This document shows positions 1-8,311 of a DNA stretch of 64,000 bases, piece after piece. Position 1 is the stretch's first letter, and each line of letters begins with the position of its first letter. Source of the DNA: Endozoicomonas sp. OPT23 (GTDB lineage Bacteria; Pseudomonadota; Gammaproteobacteria; Pseudomonadales; Endozoicomonadaceae); the NCBI RefSeq assembly GCF_009653635.1, contig NZ_PPFD01000001.1, forward strand, positions 249,410-313,409, written 5' to 3'. A program made the position numbers and the translations under genes. The notes under the pieces are model-generated. The model searched no databases and was not told the DNA's origin. It saw only the letters and a list, made by a program, of their open reading frames with translations.

Positions 1-347
1 TGCTGGTTTGGTATTCATTCAGTGAGTCATTTTTAATGTATTTATGAGAACTGATGCCGCCTGCAGGGTAGACATAGATTGTTTATGCTACAGCCAGTGG
101 GGCTCATCCGGTATAATTTCATGCCCGAATTTTTTCAGGACAGAATTTAGACCACAGTTTTGCGCCGATTATCCGGTACGGTCAGTCTGTTTTTATTGAT
201 GCAGTGACATGACATCAGACATTTTAAATATTCGGGCATACGTATTCATAAGCTGCTTGTCCGCTTTCGGCGGTCAAACAGTAACTTAGTATTCGATTAC
301 GTGAGTTTATACACTTACATATTCCAAGCTGATAACGAGTGGGTTTT
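1..347. other. Non-coding region upstream of tex
   Basis: No gene could be supported here. It contains a TATAAT at 112-117 without a convincing -35 partner, and repeat copy A at 231-317. The gene to the left of the window is not visible; no reading frame enters from the edge with recognisable sequence. Confidence 0.5.
231..317 (+). repeat. Dispersed repeat, copy A
   Basis: An approximately 87 bp element that is highly similar to the one at 52675-52762 and related to 13190-13274 and, inverted, to 63224-63309. It begins TTCGGGCATA, has a hairpin core (257-264 with 270-277, one T/T mismatch) and ends with the conserved module TTCGATTACGTG (292-303) followed by ACACTTAC. It lies just upstream of tex, so it may sit in the tex leader. 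It has no coding potential. The family identity is unknown. Confidence 0.8.
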
Positions 348-2699
348 ATGGAAATCATCTTTCAGCGTATCGCCGAAGAGCTAAATGTACGTCCAGCACA
401 GGTTACCAGTGCTGTAAATTTGCTGGACGATGGTGCAACAGTTCCTTTTGTTGCGCGCTATAGAAAAGAGGCAACGGATGGTCTGGATGATACCCAGCTC
501 CGAACTCTGGAAGAGCGTCTGAGATACCTTCGTGAACTTGAAGATCGTCGCGCAACCGTTCTGAACAGTATTAAGGAACAGGACAAGCTGACACCGGAAC
601 TTGAAAGGGATATCAAGACGGCTGACACCAAAACCCGTCTTGAAGATCTTTATCTGCCATACAAGCCAAAGCGTCGCACCAAGGGGCAGATCGCCCGTGA
701 GGCAGGTTTGGAGCCACTGGCAGACAAGCTGTTTGATGCTCCGGAAACAGACCCTGAAACAGCGGCTACTGACTTTGTTGATGCCGGCAAAGGTGTGGCT
801 GATGTAAAGGCAGCACTTGAAGGTGCCCGTTATATTCTCATGGAGCGTTTCAGTGAGAACGCTGAACTGCTGGGCAAGCTTCGTGACATGCTCTGGAACG
901 AAGGTATTCTCACCAGCCGTGGTGTTGAAGGCAAGGAAGAAGAAGGCGCCAAGTTCCGCGACTACTTCGAACACGATGAGCCAATAAAAACTGCACCGTC
1001 TCACCGTGCTCTGGCGATTTTTCGTGGTCGTAATGAAGGCGTTCTTCAGGCCAGCATCAAGCTGGAAAACGAACCTGAATCCCGTCTGGCAAGTCACCCT
1101 TGTGAAATGGTGGTTGCCGACTTCTGGAAGGTTTCCGATGAAGGTCGTCCGGCTGATAAATGGCTGAAAGACGCTGTTCGCTGGACCTGGCGTGTAAAGC
1201 TGCTGACTCAGCTGGAAACTGACCTGATGTCCCGTGTCCGTGAAAGTGCGGAAGAAGAGGCGATCAAGGTATTTGCCAAAAACATGAAAGACCTGCTGCT
1301 GGCTGCTCCGGCTGGTCTGCGTCCAACGCTGGGTCTCGATCCTGGTCTGCGCACCGGCACAAAGGTCGCCGTAGTTGATGGTACTGGCAAGTTGGTGGAA
1401 CACACGACCATCTACCCTCATGCGCCTCAGCGTAAGTGGAAAGAGTCCTTAGGTGTTATTGCCACTCTGTGTCTGACACATAAGGTTGAACTGGTCAGCA
1501 TTGGTAACGGTACGGCTTCTCGCGAAACCGACAAACTGGTCGCTGAACTGATGCGTACCTATCCAAAACTGGGACTGACCAAGATTGTTGTCAGTGAGGC
1601 GGGTGCATCGGTTTACTCGGCATCTGAACTGGCTGCCCGTGAATTCCCTGATCTGGACGTATCCATTCGTGGTGCGGTATCTATTGCTCGTCGTCTGCAG
1701 GACCCACTGGCAGAACTGGTGAAGATTGAGCCTAAAGCTATTGGTGTTGGTCAGTATCAGCATGATGTTAGTCAGACTCAGCTGTCACGCTCTTTGGAAG
1801 CGGTAGTGGAAGACTGTGTAAACTCCGTTGGCGTTGATGTGAACACCGCGTCCAGCGCGCTGCTGACTCGAGTGTCCGGTCTGAACCGTACACTGGCAGA
1901 CAACATTGTCGCTTTCCGTGATCGCAATGGCGTTTTCAATAGTCGTGCTGCGTTGAAAGACGTTGAACGTTTTGGCCCTAAAGCGTTTGAGCAGGCGGCA
2001 GGCTTCCTGCGTGTTATGAACGGTGAAAACCCGCTGGATGCTTCTGCAGTTCACCCGGAATCCTATCCTGTGGTTCAGCGTATTGCGTCTGAATCGGGTC
2101 GTGAAGTGAAAGGCCTGATGGGTGATTCTCCCTTCCTGAAAGTGCTTGATCCAAAAACCTTTACCGATGAGAAGTTTGGTTTGCCAACGGTGACTGACAT
2201 TATTTCGGAACTGGATAAACCGGGTCGTGACCCTCGTCCTGAGTTCAAGGCACCTGAATTCCAGGAAGGCGTTGAGAAGATTTCCGACCTGAAGCTCAAC
2301 ATGGAACTGGAAGGTGTAGTAACCAACGTAACCAACTTCGGTGCCTTTGTTGATGTTGGCGTTCACCAGGATGGTCTGGTACACATCTCAGCAATGTCCA
2401 ACGAGTTCATCAAGGACCCGGCAGAAGTTGTGAAAGCAGGTGATATCGTCAAGGTTAAGGTGATGGAGGTTGATGCGCCGCGTAAGCGTATTGGCCTGTC
2501 CATGCGTATGACGGATAAGGCTGAAGAAGTGGCTGAAGCTCGTCAACAACCTCGTGGTGAGCGTTCCGGTGGTGGTAGAAAACCTCAGCATCAGAACAAC
2601 AATCGCAGCAATCAGAAGAGCAGTCAGAACAGCGGTAACCAGAAAGCCTCTGGTGCTTTTGCTGACCTGTTTGCCAATGCGAAAAAATTACGTAAGTAA
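348..2699 (+). CDS. tex: Tex, RNA-binding transcriptional accessory protein
   Basis: This is a cytoplasmic nucleic-acid-binding protein related to eukaryotic Spt6, thought to act in transcription and stress tolerance. The 783-residue product aligns closely with remembered E. coli Tex along its whole length. From the N-terminus it has a helical Tex domain with the [20 protein letters not shown] block, a YqgF/RNase H-like fold starting near residue 330 ([15 protein letters not shown]), tandem helix-hairpin-helix segments near 490-560, and an S1 RNA-binding domain near 648-718 ([20 protein letters not shown]). A disordered Asn/Gln/Arg-rich tail follows. The ATG at 348 was preferred over the GTG at 339 because it gives the family N-terminus. 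It is followed by its own terminator and then gshA, as in Pseudomonas, where both genes are close together. Confidence 0.97.
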   Translation: MEIIFQRIAEELNVRPAQVTSAVNLLDDGATVPFVARYRKEATDGLDDTQLRTLEERLRYLRELEDRRATVLNSIKEQDKLTPELERDIKTADTKTRLEDLYLPYKPKRRTKGQIAREAGLEPLADKLFDAPETDPETAATDFVDAGKGVADVKAALEGARYILMERFSENAELLGKLRDMLWNEGILTSRGVEGKEEEGAKFRDYFEHDEPIKTAPSHRALAIFRGRNEGVLQASIKLENEPESRLASHPCEMVVADFWKVSDEGRPADKWLKDAVRWTWRVKLLTQLETDLMSRVRESAEEEAIKVFAKNMKDLLLAAPAGLRPTLGLDPGLRTGTKVAVVDGTGKLVEHTTIYPHAPQRKWKESLGVIATLCLTHKVELVSIGNGTASRETDKLVAELMRTYPKLGLTKIVVSEAGASVYSASELAAREFPDLDVSIRGAVSIARRLQDPLAELVKIEPKAIGVGQYQHDVSQTQLSRSLEAVVEDCVNSVGVDVNTASSALLTRVSGLNRTLADNIVAFRDRNGVFNSRAALKDVERFGPKAFEQAAGFLRVMNGENPLDASAVHPESYPVVQRIASESGREVKGLMGDSPFLKVLDPKTFTDEKFGLPTVTDIISELDKPGRDPRPEFKAPEFQEGVEKISDLKLNMELEGVVTNVTNFGAFVDVGVHQDGLVHISAMSNEFIKDPAEVVKAGDIVKVKVMEVDAPRKRIGLSMRMTDKAEEVAEARQQPRGERSGGGRKPQHQNNNRSNQKSSQNSGNQKASGAFADLFANAKKLRK

Positions 2700-2709
2700 C
2701 AACTGACCC

Positions 2710-2738
2710 ATGAGCGTGGTCATTTTGATCACGCTCAT
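2710..2738 (+). terminator. Rho-independent terminator after tex
   Basis: A 9-bp stem ATGAGCGTG / CACGCTCAT (2710-2718 with 2730-2738) is followed by TCTTTCTG, 11 bases after the tex stop codon. Confidence 0.8.
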
Positions 2739-2788
2739 TCTTTCTGCCCTTTACCCTTCTTTGACAGTCGTAACAGATGCAAGCCTTG

Positions 2789-2842
2789 CAGTTCCGTTAT
2801 ATAGTCCGGCAGATATTCTGCCAAAACGACGGTTTGGAACTG
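2789..2842 (+). promoter_or_regulatory. Nested stem-loop in the gshA leader
   Basis: CAGTTCC (2789-2795) pairs with GGAACTG (2836-2842), enclosing a perfect small hairpin GGCAGA-TAT-TCTGCC (2808-2822). The outer 3' arm ends four bases before the TTG start of gshA, so the fold would cover the ribosome-binding region. A regulatory role is inferred only. Confidence 0.4.
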
Positions 2843-2846
2843 TATT

Positions 2847-4418
2847 TTGACTAGCCTTTACGAGCAACGTTTGCACCTTTTTCAGCAGACGTCCAATCAG
2901 AAATTGTTCAGCGGTATTCGACACGGAATTGAGCGCGAAGGTTTGCGTGTTACTCCCGATGCCCGGCTGTCACAAACTGAACATCCGGAAGCTCTGGGTA
3001 AGACCCTGACCCACCCTTATATTACGACTGATTATTCCGAAGCACTGCTGGAGTTTATCACTCCGGTCTATTGCAAAGTGAATGATGTCTTGGGCTTTCT
3101 GGAAGAGCTGCACGCTCACACCTGCCGGAATATGGAAGGTGAATACCTCTGGGCTGGAAGTATGCCAGCCATTCTTGAAGGCGATAAAAAAATCCCTATT
3201 GGTCGCTACGGTTCTTCCAACCCGGGTAAGATGAAATCGGTTTATCGCGAAGGCCTTGCTCATCGTTATGGCAAGCCTATGCAGACTATCGCCGGCATTC
3301 ATTATAACTTCTCTTTACCTAAAGAGATCTGGGAAGTACTGCAGGCAAATCAACAGGGAAGCAGTTCTCTTGATGATTTTCAGTCGGAGGGCTATCTGGC
3401 ACTGATCAGAAACTTCCGTCGATACTCCTGGTTGTTGATGTATTTGTTTGGTGCTTCTCCTGCTGTAGATAAAAGCTTCGTTCCGGAAGGTAACAATTCA
3501 GGCCTTGAGGAACTGGATGACAAAACTCTGTTTCTGCCCTGGGCGACCTCTTTGAGAATGAGTGACCTAGGTTACACCAACAACGCTCAATCCTCTCTGG
3601 ATATCTGCTACAACACCTTGCCGGAGTACGTTTCCAGTCTTGAGAAAGCGATCCGTACACCTTATGAACCTTATGAAGCTCTGGGTGTGAAAAAGGATGG
3701 CAAATATCTGCAGCTGAACACGAATGTGTTGCAGATCGAAAACGAGTACTACAGCAATATTCGTCCAAAGCGTGTTGCCAGTCGCGGTGAAAAGCCAGTG
3801 GATGCGTTGAGAAGAGCGGGTGTTGAGTACATTGAAGTTCGCTGTATGGATATCAATCCATTTGAGCCGCTAGGTCTATCAGCCACTGATGCCCACTTTC
3901 TGGATGTGTTCCTGAGTTTCTGTGCGCTCCATGAAAGTCCGGAAATTGCTGGGGATGAATGTCGCAGAGCGACGTCAAACTTTGCTGTAACAGTTGCTGA
4001 AGGCCGTAAACCTGGTTTACTGCTGCAAAGTGAACAGGGCGACATTGCATTGCCAGAGTGGGGCTCTCAGCTTATCGACAACATGATGCCGATTGCCGAG
4101 TTGCTCGACAAAGCCAACGATACAACGGACTTTACTGCAGCCATGGCAGTGCAGCTGGAAAAGCTGGCTGATGTCGAACAGACTCCGTCCGCAAAACTGC
4201 TGCGTGAATTGAAAGATAACAAGCAGGGTTACATTGACTGGTTGACAGAGCTATCGAAAAAATACTCTGGTGATTTTTCAAAAGTGCCTATGAATGAAGA
4301 GCGAAAGGCTTATTTCACAAAATTAGCACAAGAGTCTCTAATTGATCAGCAGCAGCTGGAAGCATCTGATACCAGTGATTTTGATGAGTTTTTAAAGAAC
4401 TATTTTGAAAAAAACTGA
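2847..4418 (+). CDS. gshA: Glutamate-cysteine ligase
   Basis: Catalyses ATP-dependent joining of L-glutamate and L-cysteine to gamma-glutamylcysteine, the first and limiting step of glutathione synthesis in the cytoplasm. At 523 residues it has the length of the gammaproteobacterial GshA class. Family blocks are visible: GIERE, ITTDYSEALLEFITP, YGSSNPGKMKSVYREGLA, GIHYNFSLP, TSLRMSDLGYTN and IRPKRV...EYIEVRCMDINPF. The start is a TTG with no strong ribosome site, preceded by a nested hairpin, which points to low or controlled translation. The weakly conserved C-terminus is acidic. It is probably transcribed separately from tex, because a terminator intervenes. gshB is not in this window. Confidence 0.96.
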   Translation: MTSLYEQRLHLFQQTSNQKLFSGIRHGIEREGLRVTPDARLSQTEHPEALGKTLTHPYITTDYSEALLEFITPVYCKVNDVLGFLEELHAHTCRNMEGEYLWAGSMPAILEGDKKIPIGRYGSSNPGKMKSVYREGLAHRYGKPMQTIAGIHYNFSLPKEIWEVLQANQQGSSSLDDFQSEGYLALIRNFRRYSWLLMYLFGASPAVDKSFVPEGNNSGLEELDDKTLFLPWATSLRMSDLGYTNNAQSSLDICYNTLPEYVSSLEKAIRTPYEPYEALGVKKDGKYLQLNTNVLQIENEYYSNIRPKRVASRGEKPVDALRRAGVEYIEVRCMDINPFEPLGLSATDAHFLDVFLSFCALHESPEIAGDECRRATSNFAVTVAEGRKPGLLLQSEQGDIALPEWGSQLIDNMMPIAELLDKANDTTDFTAAMAVQLEKLADVEQTPSAKLLRELKDNKQGYIDWLTELSKKYSGDFSKVPMNEERKAYFTKLAQESLIDQQQLEASDTSDFDEFLKNYFEKN

Positions 4419-4433
4419 TTGATATCTTCTCAG

Positions 4434-4452
4434 GGCAGTCACTCTGACTGCC
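4434..4452 (+). terminator. Terminator after gshA
   Basis: A perfect 7-bp stem GGCAGTC-ACTCT-GACTGCC is followed by TTCATTT, 15 bases past the gshA stop codon. Confidence 0.7.
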
Positions 4453-4779
4453 TTCATTTACAGACAAAAAACTGAATCAAATACTGATTAATTAATTCTC
4501 AGAGTAGCGTTGCAGCCAAATCACTCCTTTAACATAGATAACATTTTCAAATTATTATTTTTGTTTTTATCTGCATTTGTTTTTAAAACTTGCAGAACTC
4601 CCTATAAACAGAGTTTATTGGTACTTTCATACAGAATTATTCAGGAAATTTTCATCCTGTTTTTAAATTACCTCTTGCCGCAAAAAATTCACTGTCATAA
4701 CCTAGCAACTAAGCCGTCCTAAACAGACGCATCTGTGATCCCGTTTATCAAGATGAGATCCAAACCAAGAGGAATGATC
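4453..4779. other. AT-rich spacer between gshA and algQ
   Basis: Strongly A+T-rich. An open frame of about 70 codons starts at a TTG (4510), but it has no ribosome site and a low-complexity Leu/Phe composition, so I do not call it a gene. The region probably carries the algQ promoter; I could not fix -35/-10 hexamers with confidence. Confidence 0.4.
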
Positions 4780-5244
4780 ATGCTGGAGGGGTGCAAATCG
4801 GCCAAAGAGCGTTGGGGAGGTGTATCAGAGATTATTGATCGCTGGCTCAATGCCCGTCAGGAATTGATAGTTCTCTATTGCTCTGTCAATGGAGTTAATC
4901 AGTTTCATGATGATAAGCGGCCTGTTGCAAACAAGCTGAAAGAAATGTGTCAGATCCTGGTTGATTATGTTTCAACAGGGCATTTCGAAGTCTATGAGCA
5001 GCTTGTACAGGAAGGCCTTGAGTTTAACGATGGCAGTATTGAACAGGCAAAAAGCATCATTCCTCAATTGGAAAAAAACACACAGGTTTGTCTCGATTTT
5101 AATGATGATTGCGAAAACCTGAGCAGTGTTGCTCAGCTGCAGTCCAGTCTTTCCGAGTTGGGTGAGGCTCTGGAAGAACGTTTTTCTCTGGAAGATAAAC
5201 TGATTGAAGTGCTGCATGAATCACACAGGGAAATGGTTTCCTGA
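4780..5244 (+). CDS. algQ: Rsd/AlgQ anti-sigma-70 regulator
   Basis: Members of the Rsd/AlgQ family bind region 4 of the housekeeping sigma factor and favour alternative sigma factors in stationary phase. In P. aeruginosa AlgQ also supports alginate and siderophore expression. The 154-residue helical product contains the family landmarks ERWGGVSEIIDRWLNARQELI near the N-terminus, CQILVDYVSTGHFEVYEQL, and the C-terminal LSELGEALEERFSLEDKLIEVLH. The ATG at 4780 was chosen because it has AGAGGA seven bases upstream and gives the MLEGC-type start seen in AlgQ; the upstream GTG frame (4735) adds an unsupported extension. It converges on the FKBP gene with a shared terminator. Synteny with algP downstream strengthens the name. 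Confidence 0.93.
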   Translation: MLEGCKSAKERWGGVSEIIDRWLNARQELIVLYCSVNGVNQFHDDKRPVANKLKEMCQILVDYVSTGHFEVYEQLVQEGLEFNDGSIEQAKSIIPQLEKNTQVCLDFNDDCENLSSVAQLQSSLSELGEALEERFSLEDKLIEVLHESHREMVS

Positions 5245-5253
5245 TAATAAAAA

Positions 5254-5279
5254 GCAGGGTCGGCTGAAAACCGCCCTGC
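5254..5279. terminator. Bidirectional terminator between algQ and the FKBP gene
   Basis: A 9-10 bp stem (GCAGGGTCGG with CCGCCCTGC). Read on the minus strand it is followed by TTTTTATTAT, a good U-tract, so it mainly terminates the FKBP gene. On the plus strand it closes algQ. Confidence 0.85.
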
Positions 5280-5286
5280 CTGGTAA

Positions 5287-5979
5287 TTACTTCTTCTTGT
5301 CTTCTTTTCCTACTTTCATCAGCTCAACTTTAAATGTCAGCATGGAGTTAGGTGCAATTCTTCCAGGAATCCCCCCGGGACCGTAAGCTAACTCAGCAGG
5401 AACAAACAGCTCCCAGGTAGAGCCTTCAGGCATTTCCTGTAAGCCTTCATTCCAACCACGAATGACCTGATTCAACCGGAACGTTGCTGGCTGGCCACGC
5501 TCATAGGAGCTGTCGAAAATCTTACCGTCCAGAAGCTTTCCTTCATAGTGAACGGTGACTTCACTGCTCTCTTTTGGTTTTGCACCAGTACCTTCTTTTA
5601 TGATGCGATACTGCAGTCCATTATCCATGGTTATAACACCTGGTTTTCTGGCGTTTTCCTTGAGAAACTGTTGCCCTGCCTCAAGGTTGGTTCTTGCTTC
5701 TTCTGCCAGTTTCTCCTGTTGTTTTTTCTCATCTTCTTTACGAGCTGTTTCCACAACCTTAAGCATTTCCTGTTTGCTTAGCTCTGTTTCTTTACCTTCC
5801 AGGGTATCTCTTATCCCTTTTGTCAGTGCATCACTGTTTATTGTTCCAAACTGTTTTAGCTGTTCAGCCATTAAAGCACCAAGACTGTAACTGAGTTTGT
5901 CAGATTCAGTTTCAAGAGCTGCACTTGCATGCAAACTGATGCTTGTCATGACGATTGCTGTTGCAATTTTCAGCTTCAT
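5287..5979 (-). CDS. FKBP-type peptidyl-prolyl cis-trans isomerase, exported
   Basis: Accelerates cis-trans isomerisation of Xaa-Pro bonds during folding of exported proteins. The 230-residue protein has a short signal sequence (MKLKIATAIVMTSISLHASA), an N-terminal helical dimerisation domain (about 25-125, charged, DKLSYSLGALMAEQL) and a C-terminal FKBP domain (about 125-222) with VTVHYEGKLLDGKIFDSSYE, VIRGWNEGLQ and AYGPGGIPGRIAPNSMLTF. This is the Mip/FkpA/FklB architecture. The ATG at 5979 was chosen because GAGAGGG lies just upstream; the ATG at 5994 lacks a ribosome site. In P. aeruginosa an FKBP gene also lies between algQ and algP, so the context is conserved. The tail is Lys-rich (KEDKKK). 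Confidence 0.93.
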   Translation of the reverse strand: MKLKIATAIVMTSISLHASAALETESDKLSYSLGALMAEQLKQFGTINSDALTKGIRDTLEGKETELSKQEMLKVVETARKEDEKKQQEKLAEEARTNLEAGQQFLKENARKPGVITMDNGLQYRIIKEGTGAKPKESSEVTVHYEGKLLDGKIFDSSYERGQPATFRLNQVIRGWNEGLQEMPEGSTWELFVPAELAYGPGGIPGRIAPNSMLTFKVELMKVGKEDKKK

Positions 5980-6325
5980 AAACCCTCTCTTCATGAATTT
6001 TTATAATGCAGTAATTGTCATTCGCTGCAAAAAGTGGAGAATTTTATATTTGTGCAAAGTATCTAAGATAGCAATAGATATTTTTCTTTGCTGAGTTTTA
6101 AAAACTTCGAGAAAAAAAGGTTTAAATGATATTTTATTTTTTTGTGCGTTTTTTTTATTTGAAATCTGTCTTAGATTTTCGTGAAAAAAAATTAAAAAAA
6201 TATATAAAAAAATTTGCAGTATGGCGATAAGCACTCTATTAGTATTAAAAACTGAATGTTTTTTGTTCAGCTTTTAAATGGAAGTACAAGAAGTACTTTA
6301 TTAAGGCAATGACGAGGGACGACTA
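5980..6325. promoter_or_regulatory. Very AT-rich intergenic control region (FKBP/algP)
   Basis: This 346-bp divergent spacer holds many A-tracts and T-tracts (for example around 6115-6215). Such DNA is usually intrinsically curved and a target for nucleoid proteins. Closer to algP are an AAGTAC/GTACTT inverted repeat (about 6281-6298) and a GAGGGA ribosome site. No gene is supported; the 77-codon minus-strand frame at 6001-6234 is low complexity. Confidence 0.55.
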
Positions 6326-6973
6326 ATGCCTGTAGCTAAAAGGAAGCCAGCCGCTAAAAAGGCTGTTAGAAAACCGGCTGCTAAAAAAGCAGTTAGAAAA
6401 CCAGCCGCTAAAAAAGCCGCAGCTAAAAAGCCAGTAAGAAAAACTGTTGCTAAAAAAGTGGCCAGCAAGGTTGATCCGGTTAAAAAGCTGGAAAAAGAAG
6501 TAGCAGCTCTTGATAAGCAGTTAAAGAAGGCTAAAGAGTCTTTAAAGAAAGCCAAAGTGAAAGCTAAGGCTACTGCCAAGAAAACTACTGCTAAAAAGCC
6601 TGCTGCCAAGAAAACTGCAACTAAAAAGAAGGCCACTGCCAAGAAAACTACCGCTCGCAAGACTGTAGCCAAGAAAAAGGCACCGGCGAAGAAAAAAGTT
6701 GCAGCTAAAAAGACTACCGCCAAGAAAAAGGCACCTGCAAAGCGTAAGGCTCCCGCCAAAAAAGCTGCAGCGAAAAAGACAGTAGCCAAGAAAAAGACAA
6801 CTGCCAAGAAAAAAGCGCCAGCTAAAAAAGCTGCTGCTAAGAAGACAGTTGCCAAGAAGAAGACTACTGCCCGTAAACCTGCTGCCAAGAAGAAGGCTCC
6901 AGCTCGTAAGGCTACCGCTAGAAAGGCACCAGCCAAGCGTAAAGCTCCAGCTAAAAGAAAAGCTAAACGTTAA
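6326..6973 (+). CDS. algP: AlgP, histone H1-like Lys/Ala-repeat DNA-binding protein
   Basis: AlgP (AlgR3) of Pseudomonas resembles the tail of eukaryotic histone H1 and is thought to bind DNA and influence alginate gene expression. This 215-residue protein consists almost wholly of [22 protein letters not shown] and related units. A short Lys/Glu coiled-coil stretch around residues 52-80 ([20 protein letters not shown]) interrupts the repeats. It lacks the long N-terminal helical domain I recall for P. aeruginosa AlgP, so it is closer to a minimal version. The start has GAGGGA eight bases upstream. The neighbours algQ and FKBP match the Pseudomonas order. The repetitive DNA is prone to length change by slippage. 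The minus-strand open frame across it is a shadow. Confidence 0.85.
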   Translation: MPVAKRKPAAKKAVRKPAAKKAVRKPAAKKAAAKKPVRKTVAKKVASKVDPVKKLEKEVAALDKQLKKAKESLKKAKVKAKATAKKTTAKKPAAKKTATKKKATAKKTTARKTVAKKKAPAKKKVAAKKTTAKKKAPAKRKAPAKKAAAKKTVAKKKTTAKKKAPAKKAAAKKTVAKKKTTARKPAAKKKAPARKATARKAPAKRKAPAKRKAKR

Positions 6974-6991
6974 GTTGTAGACAGTACCCTC

Positions 6992-7011
6992 GCAGGGGGC
7001 TTGCCCCCTGC
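6992..7011 (+). terminator. Terminator after algP
   Basis: A perfect GC-rich stem GCAGGGGGC-TT-GCCCCCTGC is followed by AATACTTTTCT, 19 bases past the algP stop codon. Confidence 0.9.
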
Positions 7012-7069
7012 AATACTTTTCTAATTATGAATCTTCCCTCTCGCTTGCTTTAAGTGCGAGTATTTCTTT

Positions 7070-7104
7070 AAGTGGCTCAGGCTTTCTGATGCCACTTTTT
7101 TTGT
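7070..7104 (+). terminator. Second terminator between algP and the phosphatase gene
   Basis: AAGTGGC (7070-7076) pairs with GCCACTT (7091-7097), followed by a run of T residues. It isolates the phosphatase gene from algP read-through. A weak CTCGC/GCGAG hairpin lies just before it (7040-7060). Confidence 0.8.
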
Positions 7105-7150
7105 GCCTGTCTATAGTTCCTTTTAGATATTCAAGAAAGGGAATTTTGTT

Positions 7151-8248
7151 ATGAGTACAGGTGGTCTAGGTGGTGCAGGAGGTGTGAGTCATGGGAATCA
7201 TTCTCCTGAGAGGGTGCAGTCAGATGATCCTGAAACAAAGGAAGGTAGTACAGGTGCAAGAAAGGTTGAAGTTGCAGATACAGGTAAAAAATTACCTGAC
7301 AAAGGCGGGCTGGCGAAAAGAAAGGGGAGAGGATTGAGGCTGGGAGGTTCTCCTTCATCCTCACCTGGTAATAGCCCTGAAGTTCAAGGCAGAACTGTTC
7401 AAGTTCCACCATCAGAGTCGGCAGAATTAAAAAAAATACCGGATACCAGTCACAAACTCTGGGAACAACTTGAGTCAAGAAAACCGACACAGGTTAAATG
7501 TACTGAGGGAGAAAAAACAGCTTACAAGTTTAAACAGACTGAAATAGTTGCACCTACCGCTGTAAGGCTTTCAAGAGATGAAAATAAACTGACACCATAC
7601 AATCAGATAACTTTGGGTGGGCAAAAAGTTGGTATAGCTGCTCGAGGCCCTACTGCGGGGAATAATCAGGAGAGGGCTACTTTCATGACGGCGGCAGTTG
7701 AGAATGGGTGTAAGGCAATTGTTAATATAGCTACTTCACTTGAGGGTGTATCTGATTACATACCCAGAAACAACCAAGCAGCGCAATATAATTCAGTGAC
7801 AGTTACAACGATTGATGAGCCTTTCTTTTATGGTCCAAAAGTTCGCAGCGAAATAGAGGTAAAATTATGGGAGGAAGACAAAGGAACATCACTTAAGTAT
7901 TTCTTAAAGGGTGATATTGGAAATAGGAAAGCTGGTGACCCCAAAGAATTAGTTGACCTCGCCCGTGAACTTCCTGAAGGGCCTGTGATCGTCCACTGCA
8001 AAATGGGAATTGGCCGTACAGCTATGTTTATGCTGGTTCGAGCACTGGTGAACGATACTACGCTGACAAAAGAAAACCTTGTGCAAACAGTATTTAATAT
8101 GGTTCAGGATGGAAGACAGTGCCGTGGAGAGTTTCTCGAGAATGAAGCTCAGCTGGATTCTGTTTTAAAGGCCGGAGCAATACTTCTCGGAATGCCAGAA
8201 GAAGAACTTTACCAGAAGGTTGATCAGTATCTTGCCAGCTCTACGTAA
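7151..8248 (+). CDS. Predicted protein tyrosine phosphatase, possible secreted effector
   Basis: A 365-residue protein with a protein-tyrosine-phosphatase signature VIVHCKMGIGRTAMF. The catalytic Cys is residue 283 and the phosphate-loop Arg is 289, matching HCxxGxxR(S/T). KGDIGNRKAGDPKELVDLA (about 256-274) sits where the WPD loop is expected; Asp258 could be the general acid, although Trp-Pro is replaced by Lys-Gly. The downstream MVQDG...NEAQLDSVL resembles the MVQ...EQLDVL end of YopH/SptP-type phosphatases. The first ~110 residues are Gly/Ser/Pro-rich, charged and apparently disordered, without a signal peptide, as in type III effectors. The gene interrupts an otherwise Pseudomonas-like algP/ABC-F order and is bounded by terminators. 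Enzyme class is fairly sure; secretion is inference. Confidence 0.8.
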   Translation: MSTGGLGGAGGVSHGNHSPERVQSDDPETKEGSTGARKVEVADTGKKLPDKGGLAKRKGRGLRLGGSPSSSPGNSPEVQGRTVQVPPSESAELKKIPDTSHKLWEQLESRKPTQVKCTEGEKTAYKFKQTEIVAPTAVRLSRDENKLTPYNQITLGGQKVGIAARGPTAGNNQERATFMTAAVENGCKAIVNIATSLEGVSDYIPRNNQAAQYNSVTVTTIDEPFFYGPKVRSEIEVKLWEEDKGTSLKYFLKGDIGNRKAGDPKELVDLARELPEGPVIVHCKMGIGRTAMFMLVRALVNDTTLTKENLVQTVFNMVQDGRQCRGEFLENEAQLDSVLKAGAILLGMPEEELYQKVDQYLASST

Positions 8249-8311
8249 GCATAATAACAACCCGCAGTATTCCATAGGAAACAGCAGCTGACAGCGTTTA
8301 TAATGCGCGCC

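Noticed and set aside
381-1421. Long minus-strand open frame (346 codons) inside tex
   Set aside because: It is antisense to strongly conserved tex codons, has a Cys/Phe/Thr-rich meaningless composition and no ribosome site; a shadow frame.
4510-4722. 70-codon plus-strand frame between gshA and algQ
   Set aside because: TTG start, no ribosome site, A/T-driven Leu/Phe/Ile composition, no family resemblance.
6301-6936. Minus-strand open frame (211 codons) across algP
   Set aside because: It is the reverse reading of Lys/Ala codon repeats, giving Phe/Leu/Ala low complexity; the plus-strand gene explains it.
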